Positions 35,798 to 43,309 of a stretch of 45,537 nt of DNA are shown piece after piece. Positions within the stretch are counted from its first letter, which is position 1. The number at the start of each line of letters is the position of its first letter. The notes beneath the pieces are model-generated. The model did not search any database. It saw only the letters and a list, made by a program, of their open reading frames with translations, and had not been told where the DNA came from. The position numbers and the translations under genes were made by a program. Location: the NCBI GenBank assembly GCA_018830325.1, contig JAHJSQ010000150.1:1-45537 (forward strand), read 5' to 3'. The DNA comes from Gammaproteobacteria bacterium (GTDB taxonomy: Bacteria; Pseudomonadota; Gammaproteobacteria; Methylococcales; Methylomonadaceae).

Positions 35798-36462
35798 TTC
35801 GCCTGGAAAACATTCATCGGTACTTTCAAGTCGGGGAACAGTCGGTGCATGCGCTCGACGGTATCGATCTGACAATTGAGCACGGCGAATACCTATCGGT
35901 GATGGGGCCGTCGGGTTCCGGGAAGTCGACCTTATTGAATGTGATCGCGCTGCTGGATCAGCCTAGTTCCGGTCGCTATTTTTTAAATGACCGGGATATT
36001 ACACAGTACAGCGATGACGAATTGGCCAAAGTGCGACGCGAAAATATCGGCTTTGTGTTCCAATTTTTTCATTTGATCCCACGCCTGACCGCCGCCGAAA
36101 ATGTCGAAATGCCGATGATGCTGGCCGGAATCGACCGCAAGGAACGGCAACAGCGAATTGAAACAGCCTTGAAGCAAGTCGGTTTGTCCGATCGAGCCGG
36201 CCATCGGCCCGATCAATTATCCGGCGGCCAGTTGCAGCGCGTCGCGATCGCCCGAGCGATGATCATGAACCCCGGTATTCTTCTGGCCGACGAGCCGACC
36301 GGCAATCTCGACAGCAAATCGGGCGCCGAAATCATCGATCTATTGGAGCGCCTTAACGAGCAAGGCGTGACTTTGATTGTGATTACACACGACCAGTCGA
36401 TCGGCGAGCGGGCTAAGCGCAAGATTCGTATCGTGGACGGCAAAATCGAAGCAGAAACGTGA
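35794..36462 (+). CDS. LolD/MacB-type ABC ATPase without adjacent permease
   Basis: Walker A is GPSGSGKST (about 38-46), the signature is LSGGQLQRVAIARAM and Walker B is ILLADEPTGNLD, all typical of the LolD/MacB/DevA ATPases. ATG 35794 overlaps the adaptor stop (35795-35797). 222 residues. These ATPases work with an FtsX-fold permease, but no permease gene follows; downstream is a repeat-like region up to 37095. Either the permease is elsewhere or the operon has lost it. Confidence 0.9.
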   Translation: MIRLENIHRYFQVGEQSVHALDGIDLTIEHGEYLSVMGPSGSGKSTLLNVIALLDQPSSGRYFLNDRDITQYSDDELAKVRRENIGFVFQFFHLIPRLTAAENVEMPMMLAGIDRKERQQRIETALKQVGLSDRAGHRPDQLSGGQLQRVAIARAMIMNPGILLADEPTGNLDSKSGAEIIDLLERLNEQGVTLIVITHDQSIGERAKRKIRIVDGKIEAET

Positions 36463-36656
36463 ATCGTGACAATATTCTAAATTCGGCAGTTTAACCATGA
36501 AACACATGAAGTTCATGCGGTATTTCAAAGATTATCTAAACTTTCTTGCTAACCTCTTGGGTGACTAAAAATCAACCTGATTGCTTAGAACCTTCAGTCA
36601 ATTTGATTTGGCTTAAAGTTCCCGCCTGGGCCCCGTTAGGCCGCGCCGAGCACTGG

Positions 36657-36892
36657 CGATTTTGCCGAGAACAGCCCGCTAGGGGAGCGGCAGGGAAGCC
36701 GCTCGTTTTCGGAGGGCTAGGGATAGCCCTTCCGAAAACCCTCGGCAAAATCGTCAGCGCGCAGGAAGCAGCGGCCTTCGGGTGTCTTTTCTTTTGGATA
36801 CTTTTCTTTGGACAAGCAAAGACAAAATCGCCTGGAGCGATTTTGAACAGCTTTAGCTGGCCCGAAGGGCGAAACCCAGGGATTGGGTTTCG
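36657..36892. repeat. Highly structured multi-hairpin element (possible three-way junction)
   Basis: CGATTTTGCCGAG (36657-36669) pairs perfectly with CTCGGCAAAATCG (36741-36753). Between them are two hairpins: GAGCGGC / GCCGCTC (36685-36704) and GTTTTCGG-AGGGCT / AGCCCT-CCGAAAAC (36705-36739). Beyond are CTTTG / CAAAG (36806-36821), CAAAATCGC / GCGATTTTG (36823-36845) and CGAAACCCA / TGGGTTTCG (36870-36892). Similar TTTCTTTTGG...CTTTGGACAAGCAAAG repeats are common in gammaproteobacterial genomes and generate spurious frames. The gap 36463-37095 shows no permease remnant. Confidence 0.65.
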
Positions 36893-37095
36893 TAGCAGTA
36901 TCGTGGCTGTCGGTCCGCGAACCGACTACACATAAGCGTCGCGATAGCGATACAAAGCCTTTTTTTAGTTTTCAAATAAACTGAATCTTATAGTTAATCA
37001 GGAAACTTTATACAAATGCATAATAAGTCATTGAATTAACTTCTTATTATTTATGATCTTCATGGTGAAATTTTTTTCTAGGATTATCCAGCCAT

Positions 37096-37935
37096 TTATT
37101 CTGGAACCAACCAATCAACAGACCAAGTTCCCGCACCATCCGTAAGCCTATCGTTCAGCCAAGGCAATAATTCGCGGGCCTGGCTTTCCAATTGCCAAGG
37201 CGGATTGATGAGTAACAAGCCCGATCCGGTCATGCCCAATTCCTCGCTGTCCGGAAGCACACAGTGTTCGATCCGCAATTGTTTCCTAATGCCGGTCTCG
37301 GCAAGTTCCGCCATTAAATTATCGACCGTTTCCCGGCGAATCACGGGATACCAAAGACAATACACGCCGGTAGCGAAACGCCGGTACGCTTTAGCGAGCG
37401 TTTCAACCACGCGACTGTAATCCTCCTTCACTTCATAGCTCGGGTCGATAAAAATCAATCCTCTTTTTTGTACCGGAGGCAGTTTTTTCATTAGATTTTT
37501 TAAGCCGTCCTCTTGAGCCACGCTGATTTGACGTTCGTTACGGTAGCGTTCTTGCAAGAACGCAAAATCGCTACCGTGCAGTTCGCTAAGTTGCATTCTG
37601 TCTTGAGATCGAATCAGCGCTCGGACAAATTCCGGCGACCCGGGATAATGGCTTAGTTTATTATCGGTGTTTAACGAGCGAACGCCATCAAAATAATTAT
37701 CAAGCAAAGGATGAGAGGTTTCGTTGGGATATAGACGTCCAATGCCTTGCCGGTATTCGCCGGTTTTTTCGGCAAAGGGCGACTGCAGAAAATAGGCGCC
37801 GGCGCCGGCATGTGTGTCGATATAAACGAAGGGCTTGTCTTTTTTCTTGAGTTCGATGATCGTCAAACAAAGCAGGCTGTGTTTGAGTACATCGGCGAAA
37901 TTGCCGGCATGAAATCCGTGACGGTAGCTGAGCAT
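37096..37935 (-). CDS. rlmJ: 23S rRNA (adenine(2030)-N6)-methyltransferase
   Basis: RlmJ methylates A2030 of 23S rRNA with S-adenosylmethionine. The protein starts MLSYRHGFHAGNFADVLKH and has IDTHAGAGAYFL (SAM site), a catalytic FIDPSYEVKEDY (E. coli has DPPYE at this place), FATGVYCLWYPV, and ends NPPWQLE...WLVPE, all as in E. coli RlmJ. 279 residues, the usual length. The Pro to Ser change sits in the catalytic [DN]PPY motif and is probably tolerated. Confidence 0.95.
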   Translation of the reverse strand: MLSYRHGFHAGNFADVLKHSLLCLTIIELKKKDKPFVYIDTHAGAGAYFLQSPFAEKTGEYRQGIGRLYPNETSHPLLDNYFDGVRSLNTDNKLSHYPGSPEFVRALIRSQDRMQLSELHGSDFAFLQERYRNERQISVAQEDGLKNLMKKLPPVQKRGLIFIDPSYEVKEDYSRVVETLAKAYRRFATGVYCLWYPVIRRETVDNLMAELAETGIRKQLRIEHCVLPDSEELGMTGSGLLLINPPWQLESQARELLPWLNDRLTDGAGTWSVDWLVPE

Positions 37936-38160
37936 GATTTTGGCTTCGCACTAGAAATTTTAATGAGGCGGGAATGCATGCCGATCTTGCCTCGGCAGCC
38001 AAGGTATGGGTTCCCACGGAGGACCGTGGGCACCAGAAAAATAGATTCGGCGCCATCCCTGGCAGCCGGATTCCGGCGATCCTTACCGGACTGACGCGCC
38101 CCCTGTTGACAGCGATGTCAATGAGCCGGACAGCGCGCCGTTTTAGGCCATTTTAGGCCG

Positions 38161-38913
38161 TTATAAAGCGTCCGACACTTGGCGATGATAATAAGGCCAT
38201 GTTTTGACATGCAAATGCTTACGAATTGGCGTTTTGATAACCGATACGCATAAGGCGATCGAAAACAGACACCAAACAGCGGCATATTCGTTCGGGTCAG
38301 TCGTGGTCAGATCGGAAACGAACGGACCGATCAAGTAATGGAATCCGACAAAACGCCAAGATCCGTAAAGTAACGGCAGATAGAAAGACACCAAAATGTA
38401 TGTAAAGGCATGCAAACCCCAATCGAAACCGAATAGCCAGCTTTGCGGTTCGGACATTAAGCCGTTCAATGGCATTTGCCAAGCGATATGCCAATCGCCG
38501 GATACCGAACAGGTCGCCGGTCCGCAAAAACCTTCGACACCGATTTGGCATGATCCTGCCCAATCGAAAGGAAACATTTTAACCAACATTGCTAACGATC
38601 CCATCGCGCAAATCGTATAAACAGTCGTACGAATTTTTAATTTGACGCTTTCCGGAATGAAATACATCGCGACCATATTGACGAAAAATGGCTGAAAAGC
38701 GATGTGAACATAACCGAAAAGCGTCAATATCTGATTATTCGGATTGTCGCATAGATTGATGTAAACGTAGGTTGCCGCTTGCAGAAGTTCCATCAGTGCA
38801 AAATACACCAATGGAATCCACAATTCGTTCGATTCGCCTTTCCTGGCGACATAAACCGCCGTCGACAGCCCTGCGGCAGCCAAAACGGTCGATGCTTCTC
38901 CACTCCAACACAT
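38161..38913 (-). CDS. Polytopic membrane protein beginning MCWSGEAS (DUF5765-like)
   Basis: The protein has about seven membrane segments with Trp/Tyr/Cys-rich loops (NLCDNPNNQ, GSCQIGVEGFCGPATC). The start ATG 38913 is chosen because GAGG lies at proper spacing and the family opens with MCWSGEAS; the longer frame to 38994 has no site. I associate this opening with the DUF5765 integral membrane family, from memory and with moderate confidence. No function is known. Convergent with nothing; a type A element lies 67 bases upstream. Between it and rlmJ (37936-38160) I see only repeat-like GC-rich palindromes. Confidence 0.75.
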   Translation of the reverse strand: MCWSGEASTVLAAAGLSTAVYVARKGESNELWIPLVYFALMELLQAATYVYINLCDNPNNQILTLFGYVHIAFQPFFVNMVAMYFIPESVKLKIRTTVYTICAMGSLAMLVKMFPFDWAGSCQIGVEGFCGPATCSVSGDWHIAWQMPLNGLMSEPQSWLFGFDWGLHAFTYILVSFYLPLLYGSWRFVGFHYLIGPFVSDLTTTDPNEYAAVWCLFSIALCVSVIKTPIRKHLHVKTWPYYHRQVSDAL

Positions 38914-38980
38914 ATTCCTATCCTCATTTGTTATAGTTATAGAGATCCCGGTTTTAGCGGGCCTTTTTAGTACGATTTTA

Positions 38981-39111
38981 TATACCTTTCGCACTTCAAA
39001 TTTCGGCAGTGCCTAAGGAAGCACCGGGGTGCTGGCATAGAGTCTACATGGATGTTTCACAGCGTCCTTTGACGAGTCCCCGGTGCCGAATTTTGATTTA
39101 CGATGGGTATA
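38981..39111 (+). repeat. Type A intergenic element, compact copy
   Basis: The left end TATACCTTTCGCACTTCAAA (38981) and right end TTTACGATGGGTATA (finishing 39111) frame GCACCGGGGTGCTGGCATAG, the core GAGTCTACATGGATGTTTCA then CAGCGTCC, and CCCCGGTGCCGAA. It is the least interrupted copy and a good reference for the family. Confidence 0.75.
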
Positions 39112-39116
39112 GTTTT

Positions 39117-39536
39117 ACCTGATTAGCAAGTTTTTTCAGCTAAAGCCCAAAGATCAGCATATCCTTAGCCGTACGGGGTTCGCAAGCCATGCGCGTCAAG
39201 CTAAAAACGGCCAACCCACATCACGTTTTTTCCCAAGCTCCAGCTTGGGAAAGCCCCCCGGAAGCTCCCCCTTCCTTCGACAAGGCTCTCCTGAGCGCAG
39301 CCGAAGGGCTCAGGGCAAGAGCCTCCTGAGACCGACACAACCTCCGCACATTCTCAATCAACCCCGGCTCGCTCGCTCGCTCGTTCAATCTTTCTTGATT
39401 GTCGGGAAGCTAGAGCTTCCTGAACAGGTTATCCAAGCTGGAGCTTGGGTAACAGCATAATTTAGTTTTTGCGACTACGACTGGCCCCTGCTCGGACACT
39501 TGGCTTCGGCAAGCTGAAGCATCTTGCTAATCAGGT
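39117..39536. repeat. Inverted-repeat-bounded block of REP-like palindromes
   Basis: ACCTGATTAGCAAG (39117-39130) is perfectly inverted as CTTGCTAATCAGGT (39523-39536). Inside are TCCCAAGCTCCAGCTTGGGA (39231-39250), GGAAGCTAGAGCTTCC (39405-39420), a third palindrome near 39433-39449, a GCTC tandem (39367-39383) and a CTTCGACAAGG...GAGC block of the widespread TTCGACAAGCTCAGG type. No gene in 38914-39862 is convincing. Confidence 0.6.
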
Positions 39537-39721
39537 AGTTTTATTGTTTCGACTGAATTGGCGTAATTTATTAGAAGCCGAAACCGTGCGCATGATTATA
39601 TTACAAAGCTTCCGGTTTATTGATTTCATTCGTAAAAAATTTAGTCGTGATTATATCCGGGCACGAGACTACAAAAGGCAAGTAATACGTCTAAACTTAA
39701 AAAATATTGAGTCAGTGGTGA

Positions 39722-39832
39722 ACGGTTAGCCGTTAGCAGGGAGTAGACTTTATTTGACTAAGGATACAATGGCTTTCAAAATTCCGCTAACCGCTAACCG
39801 CTAACCGCTAACCGCTAACCGCTAACCGCTAA
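39722..39832. repeat. 7-bp tandem arrays before the double-receiver gene
   Basis: From 39724 the units are CGGTTAG, CCGTTAG, CAGGGAG (minus-like orientation). From 39784 to 39832 there are seven exact copies of CCGCTAA, whose complement is TTAGCGG, the same class of unit. The array ends 31 bases before the next start codon. It is too short and has no spacers, so it is not CRISPR. Confidence 0.85.
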
Positions 39833-39862
39833 CCGCAACGGGAACGCATCAATCAACCGCTT

Positions 39863-40666
39863 ATGACATCTTTAAAAATAGAAGACCTATCGATTTTACT
39901 GGTCGAACCTTCATCGACGCAGCTTAAAGTCATCATCAAACATCTTAAAGAAGAAGGGATTGCCAATATTGAAGGGGCGGATTCGGGTGATTCGGCTTTG
40001 ACGATATTGTCCGATTATAAGCCCGATCTAATCATAAGCAGTATGTATTTGCCGGACATGACGGCTGCCGAAATGATTGTCAAAATCAAAGTCAATGAAG
40101 AACTGAACGACGTTCCGTTTATGTTGATATCCAGCGAGACGCGGATTTCAGCCTTGGATCCGATCCGGCAGGCCGGCGTCGTGGCTATATTACCCAAGCC
40201 CTTCGATCATGACAATTTGCGAAGAGCCTTACGATCGACGATCGAATTCATCGAACCGGAAGAACTCGAGTTGGATAATTATGCGATTGAAGCCTTGCGC
40301 GTCTTGGTGGTCGACGACAGTTCGATGGCGCGTAAGCATATCGTTCGAGTGTTGAATAACATGGGCATCACTCAGATTACCACGGCCAATGACGGCAAGG
40401 CGGCGGCCGAGCTATTTCAAGAGACTGGCGAAGCCTTCGATTTAATCGTGACCGATTACAACATGCCGGAAATGGATGGACGGGAGCTGGTCAGTCATAT
40501 CCGAAACGACCGACAAAATACCTTCATACCGATTCTCATGGTCACCAGCGAATCGAACGAAACCCGCTTGGATCAAGTTCAGCAAGCCGGCGTATCGGCG
40601 ATTTGCGACAAGCCGTTCGAGCCGCAAAACGTTAAGGAAATTTTATTCCGGGTGTTGAACGGCTAA
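39863..40666 (+). CDS. Tandem-receiver response regulator (degenerate REC + intact REC)
   Basis: The 267-residue protein has two CheY-like receiver domains and no output domain. The second is intact: acidic pair Asp151-Asp152 (LVVDDSSMARK), phosphate acceptor Asp198 (IVTDYNMPEMDG), Thr/Ser switch (MVTSES) and Lys in CDKPF. In the first, the acidic pair reads Glu-Pro (LLVEPSS) and the acceptor position is Ser60 (LIISSMYLPDM), so it should not be phosphorylated, though its KPF lysine remains. It could act as a pseudo-receiver that binds a partner. The cognate kinase is not evident. Confidence 0.88.
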   Translation: MTSLKIEDLSILLVEPSSTQLKVIIKHLKEEGIANIEGADSGDSALTILSDYKPDLIISSMYLPDMTAAEMIVKIKVNEELNDVPFMLISSETRISALDPIRQAGVVAILPKPFDHDNLRRALRSTIEFIEPEELELDNYAIEALRVLVVDDSSMARKHIVRVLNNMGITQITTANDGKAAAELFQETGEAFDLIVTDYNMPEMDGRELVSHIRNDRQNTFIPILMVTSESNETRLDQVQQAGVSAICDKPFEPQNVKEILFRVLNG

Positions 40667-40777
40667 CGTTCCTTAATTTTTGCACAATTACCGGCAACAA
40701 TGAGCTATCGCTTAATGGGTAAAGCTTGTGCGCCAATCTATATACTTCGCGCGTCCACATTTGCTGTTTTCTAACTC

Positions 40778-40864
40778 GCTATTTTGTTCGATAGCGGCGT
40801 TGCGAAAACAGTTACATAGCTTGCTATGCACCTGTTTTCGCGCTTTGCTCTCGAACAAAATAGC
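40778..40864. repeat. Long three-part hairpin repeat at the sensor kinase 5' end
   Basis: GCTATTTTGTTCGA (40778-40791) is inverted as TCGAACAAAATAGC (40851-40864); inside, GCGAAAACAG (40802-40811) is inverted as CTGTTTTCGC (40832-40841); at the tip, CATAGC (40815-40820) pairs with GCTATG (40823-40828). The element covers the most upstream in-frame ATG of the kinase and ends 21 bases before the start chosen here. Confidence 0.8.
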
Positions 40865-40885
40865 ATTGCCATAAAAGCCGCAAAC

Positions 40886-42334
40886 ATGACCGCTCGAAGT
40901 ATACGTATCAAATTATTCCTGACTTTCCTGCTCACCACGCTGCTTTTGGTTTCGGGGATGTATGCGTTTATGCGCTGGTCTTTGGATCGGGGGTTTAACG
41001 AATTCATCAAATCAAGACAGCAGGAGCGCGTGTCGACGCTTATCGAAACGCTCAGCGATTATTATGGCCATGATCCCGATTGGGAAAAATTGGCTGCTAA
41101 TAAACAGTTGTGGATTGATTTGTTATGGCAGTCCGATCATCGTCGTCATCGTCCGCCGCCTATTTTGATAGAGCGGGCGCAAAGCGAACCGTCCGGTTAT
41201 TGGCCTCCAGCTATGCCGGAAAATTCGATGAACCGCCGTTATACGCCTTTCCAGCTGCGCGTCATGCTGTTGCGCGCCGATCGAAAGATCATATATGGAC
41301 GCGTCGATGCCATCGAGCAGTTAGAGAAACTGGAGCCTATCCATTACCAGAACGGTATTGTCGGGTATTTGGGAATTTTGCCGGGTAAAACGCCCAGCCA
41401 ACCCGGCGAATTGCGATTTATCGAGGGTCAGGCTAAGGCTTTTGTCTGGATTGCCTTATTGATGATATTGCTCTCCGCCTTTCTGGCCTGGCTATTGGCT
41501 TATATGCTGGGAAGGCCGCTAAAACGGATAACCACGGCGGCGAAAGCGCTTGCCATCGGCCGATACGATGTAAGGCTTCCTGTCGAATCGTCCGACGAAC
41601 TCGGGCATTTAGCGCGCGATTTTAACGAATTGGCAACGGCGTTGGAACGGTCCGAACAATCGAGACGGCGCTGGGTCGCCGATATTTCCCATGAATTGCG
41701 TACACCTTTGGCGGTGCTGCATGGAGAATTGGAGGCCTTGCAAGACGGAATCCGTCCGCTGACAGCCGAAGCGGTCGATTCGCTGCTTGGCGATGTCATG
41801 AGACTGAATCGTTTGACGGAGGATCTTTATCAATTGGCGCTTTCAGATCAAGGCGCGCTTAGCTATCGCAAGCAAAGCCTCGATCCGATTCCAGTGCTGC
41901 AGGAGGATATCGCCGCCTTATCGCCGGAATTCGATAACCGGCAAATCCGCTTGCAGTTGCTGAATCGTCTGACTAAAACCGTGCACATTCATGCCGACCC
42001 GGACCGATTGTCGCAACTATTCCGCAACCTATTGAGCAACAGCGCCAAATACACCGATGCCGGCGGTTGTTTAAAGATCGTTGTCATACAAAAAAGCGGT
42101 TTGTTGATTATCGAATTCGCCGACAGTGCACCCGGCATTTCCGAACAGGAAATAAGGCATTTATTCGATCGCTTTTATCGAGTCGAAAGTTCTCGCAGCC
42201 GACATCATGGCGGCGCTGGTCTAGGCCTTGCCATTTGCGCGAATATCGCCCATGCGCACAACGGTACGATTACAGCCGGGAAATCAAAATTGGGCGGGCT
42301 TAACATCCGTATTGCGTTACCGTTAATATCCTAG
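40886..42334 (+). CDS. baeS: BaeS-like sensor histidine kinase
   Basis: It is a two-helix membrane kinase: first helix about residues 10-30 (IKLFLTFLLTTLLLVSGMYAF), a periplasmic domain, second helix about 185-207, a HAMP domain, the dimerisation box with His269 (ADISHELRTPLAVL), then N box (FRNLLSNSAKYT) and G boxes (FADSAPGIS, GGAGLGLAI). The FIxxRxxExV-like periplasmic region and HELRTPL context resemble BaeS. ATG 40886 gives 482 residues; the frame opens at 40826 but inside a repeat. No clear ribosome site. It lies 66 bases before the baeR-like gene, kinase first, regulator second. Confidence 0.85.
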   Translation: MTARSIRIKLFLTFLLTTLLLVSGMYAFMRWSLDRGFNEFIKSRQQERVSTLIETLSDYYGHDPDWEKLAANKQLWIDLLWQSDHRRHRPPPILIERAQSEPSGYWPPAMPENSMNRRYTPFQLRVMLLRADRKIIYGRVDAIEQLEKLEPIHYQNGIVGYLGILPGKTPSQPGELRFIEGQAKAFVWIALLMILLSAFLAWLLAYMLGRPLKRITTAAKALAIGRYDVRLPVESSDELGHLARDFNELATALERSEQSRRRWVADISHELRTPLAVLHGELEALQDGIRPLTAEAVDSLLGDVMRLNRLTEDLYQLALSDQGALSYRKQSLDPIPVLQEDIAALSPEFDNRQIRLQLLNRLTKTVHIHADPDRLSQLFRNLLSNSAKYTDAGGCLKIVVIQKSGLLIIEFADSAPGISEQEIRHLFDRFYRVESSRSRHHGGAGLGLAICANIAHAHNGTITAGKSKLGGLNIRIALPLIS

Positions 42335-42400
42335 AAAAGCTGCATTCATGATAGCAATGGCGATTGACAATGGGAGGCATTTGATCTGAGGAATATTTTT

Positions 42401-43087
42401 ATGAGCCGTATTTTGATCGTAGAAGACGAACTCAAGCTGGCACGGCTGGAGGCGGATTATTTAAACAATGCCGGTTATGCAACCGAATGCCTCGATGACG
42501 GTCTTAAAGTGGTACCCTGGTTTAAGCAAAATCCGGTCGATTTGATTTTATTGGATTTAATGCTGCCGGGTAAGGATGGGCTGGAGATTTGCCGAGAAAT
42601 ACGGGCTTTCAGTACCGTGCCGATTATCATCGTGACCGCACGTATCGAAGAAGTCGACAGATTGTTGGGCTTAGAATTAGGCGCGGATGATTATATTTGT
42701 AAACCATTTAGTCCGCGCGAAATGGTCGCGCGCGTCAAGGCGGTCTTACGCAGGTTGAAGCCGCAAGAGGTAAGCGGCACCGAAGGTCCGATATCGCTCG
42801 TTCCGGAAAGTTTTCGGGTCCGGGCGGGGCATAAGGAAACCGAATTGACTGCGGTGGAATTTCAATTGTTGTAGGCCCTATACGATCAGCCCGGACGGAT
42901 TTTTTCGCGGTCGAAATTAATGGACTTGATTTATCAAGATCAGCGAATCGTTTCCGATCGCACGATCGATAGTCATATTAAAAAGTTGCGTAAGAAATTA
43001 TCGGACTTGTTACCGGGACAGGAGTTAGTCCACTCGGTTTATGGCGCCGGCTACCGTTACGAACCACAAGTTAACGGTGAGCGGTGA
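42401..43087 (+). pseudogene. baeR: BaeR-like response regulator interrupted by an in-frame TAG
   Basis: The receiver is intact (Glu8-Asp9 pair IVEDE, acceptor Asp52 in LLDLMLPGKDG, Lys101 in CKPF). The DNA-binding winged-helix domain starts normally (LTAVEFQLL), then codon 158 is TAG (42872-42874). After it the same frame continues with a complete OmpR-type C-terminus: ALYDQPGRIFSRSKLMDLIY, SDRTIDSHIKKLRKKL, VYGAGYRYE, ending TGA 43085-43087. In relatives the interrupted codon is commonly lysine (EFxLLKxL), so AAG to TAG would explain it. The 157-residue product would lack most of the DNA-binding domain. A sequencing error or suppression are alternatives. Its last codons lie in a 7-bp array. 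Confidence 0.85.
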
Positions 43088-43110
43088 GCAGTAAGCGGTT
43101 AGTAGTAATA
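43071..43110. repeat. 7-bp tandem array at the 3' end of the baeR frame
   Basis: From 43075 the units are CGGTGAG, CGGTGAG, CAGTAAG, CGGTTAG and TAGTAAT. The first unit encodes the last residues (NGER) and the stop. The unit class is the complement of the CCGCTAA array at 39784. Confidence 0.75.
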
Positions 43111-43206
43111 GCAATAAAGGGTATAGGGTAAATCTCTATTTTTATCTCTGCGTTACCGGCAAAAGAGAGTTTTGAGTTTTTGCCGTTGTCATGCACTTTC
43201 ACAATG

Positions 43207-43220
43207 TTTCCATAATTGCT
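43207..43220 (+). promoter_or_regulatory. Candidate BaeR box upstream of the spy-like gene
   Basis: TTTCCATAATTGCT matches the core of the E. coli BaeR box, remembered as TTTTTCTCCATDATTGGC, at TCCATAATTG. It lies just upstream of a possible promoter: -10 TATATT at 43246-43251 and a poor -35 (AAATTG, 17 bases before). This is the usual place for an OmpR-family activator. Match by eye only. Confidence 0.5.
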
Positions 43221-43258
43221 GCAAATTGTTTACGCATTTGGCGTTTATATTAATCATC

Positions 43259-43283
43259 AAGAACGGAGATAAACCGTTCTTTT
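43259..43283 (+). promoter_or_regulatory. 5'-leader hairpin with T run ahead of the spy-like gene
   Basis: AAGAACGG (43259-43266) pairs perfectly with CCGTTCTT (43274-43281) and two further T follow. If transcription starts about seven bases after the TATATT at 43246-43251, the stem lies at the very 5' end of the mRNA, 27 bases before the start codon. It could protect the transcript or act as a weak terminator or attenuator. Confidence 0.45.
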
Positions 43284-43309
43284 ATTACTAACCCCAAGAG
43301 GATAAGATC

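Noticed and set aside
36546-36935. 129-codon plus-strand frame after the ABC ATPase, considered as a permease remnant
   Set aside because: It has no FtsX-like membrane topology and coincides with the multi-hairpin repeat.
39469-39729. 86-codon plus-strand frame ending in the 7-bp array
   Set aside because: No ribosome site or recognised family, and its first part lies in repeat sequence; kept only as a note because its 3' end coincides with the array.
39784-39832. Possible CRISPR-like array
   Set aside because: Seven exact 7-bp units without spacers form a microsatellite, and there are no cas genes.
42872-42874. Pyrrolysine or other recoding of the TAG in baeR
   Set aside because: No pyl genes or special downstream structure are visible, and a point mutation or sequencing error is the simpler explanation.
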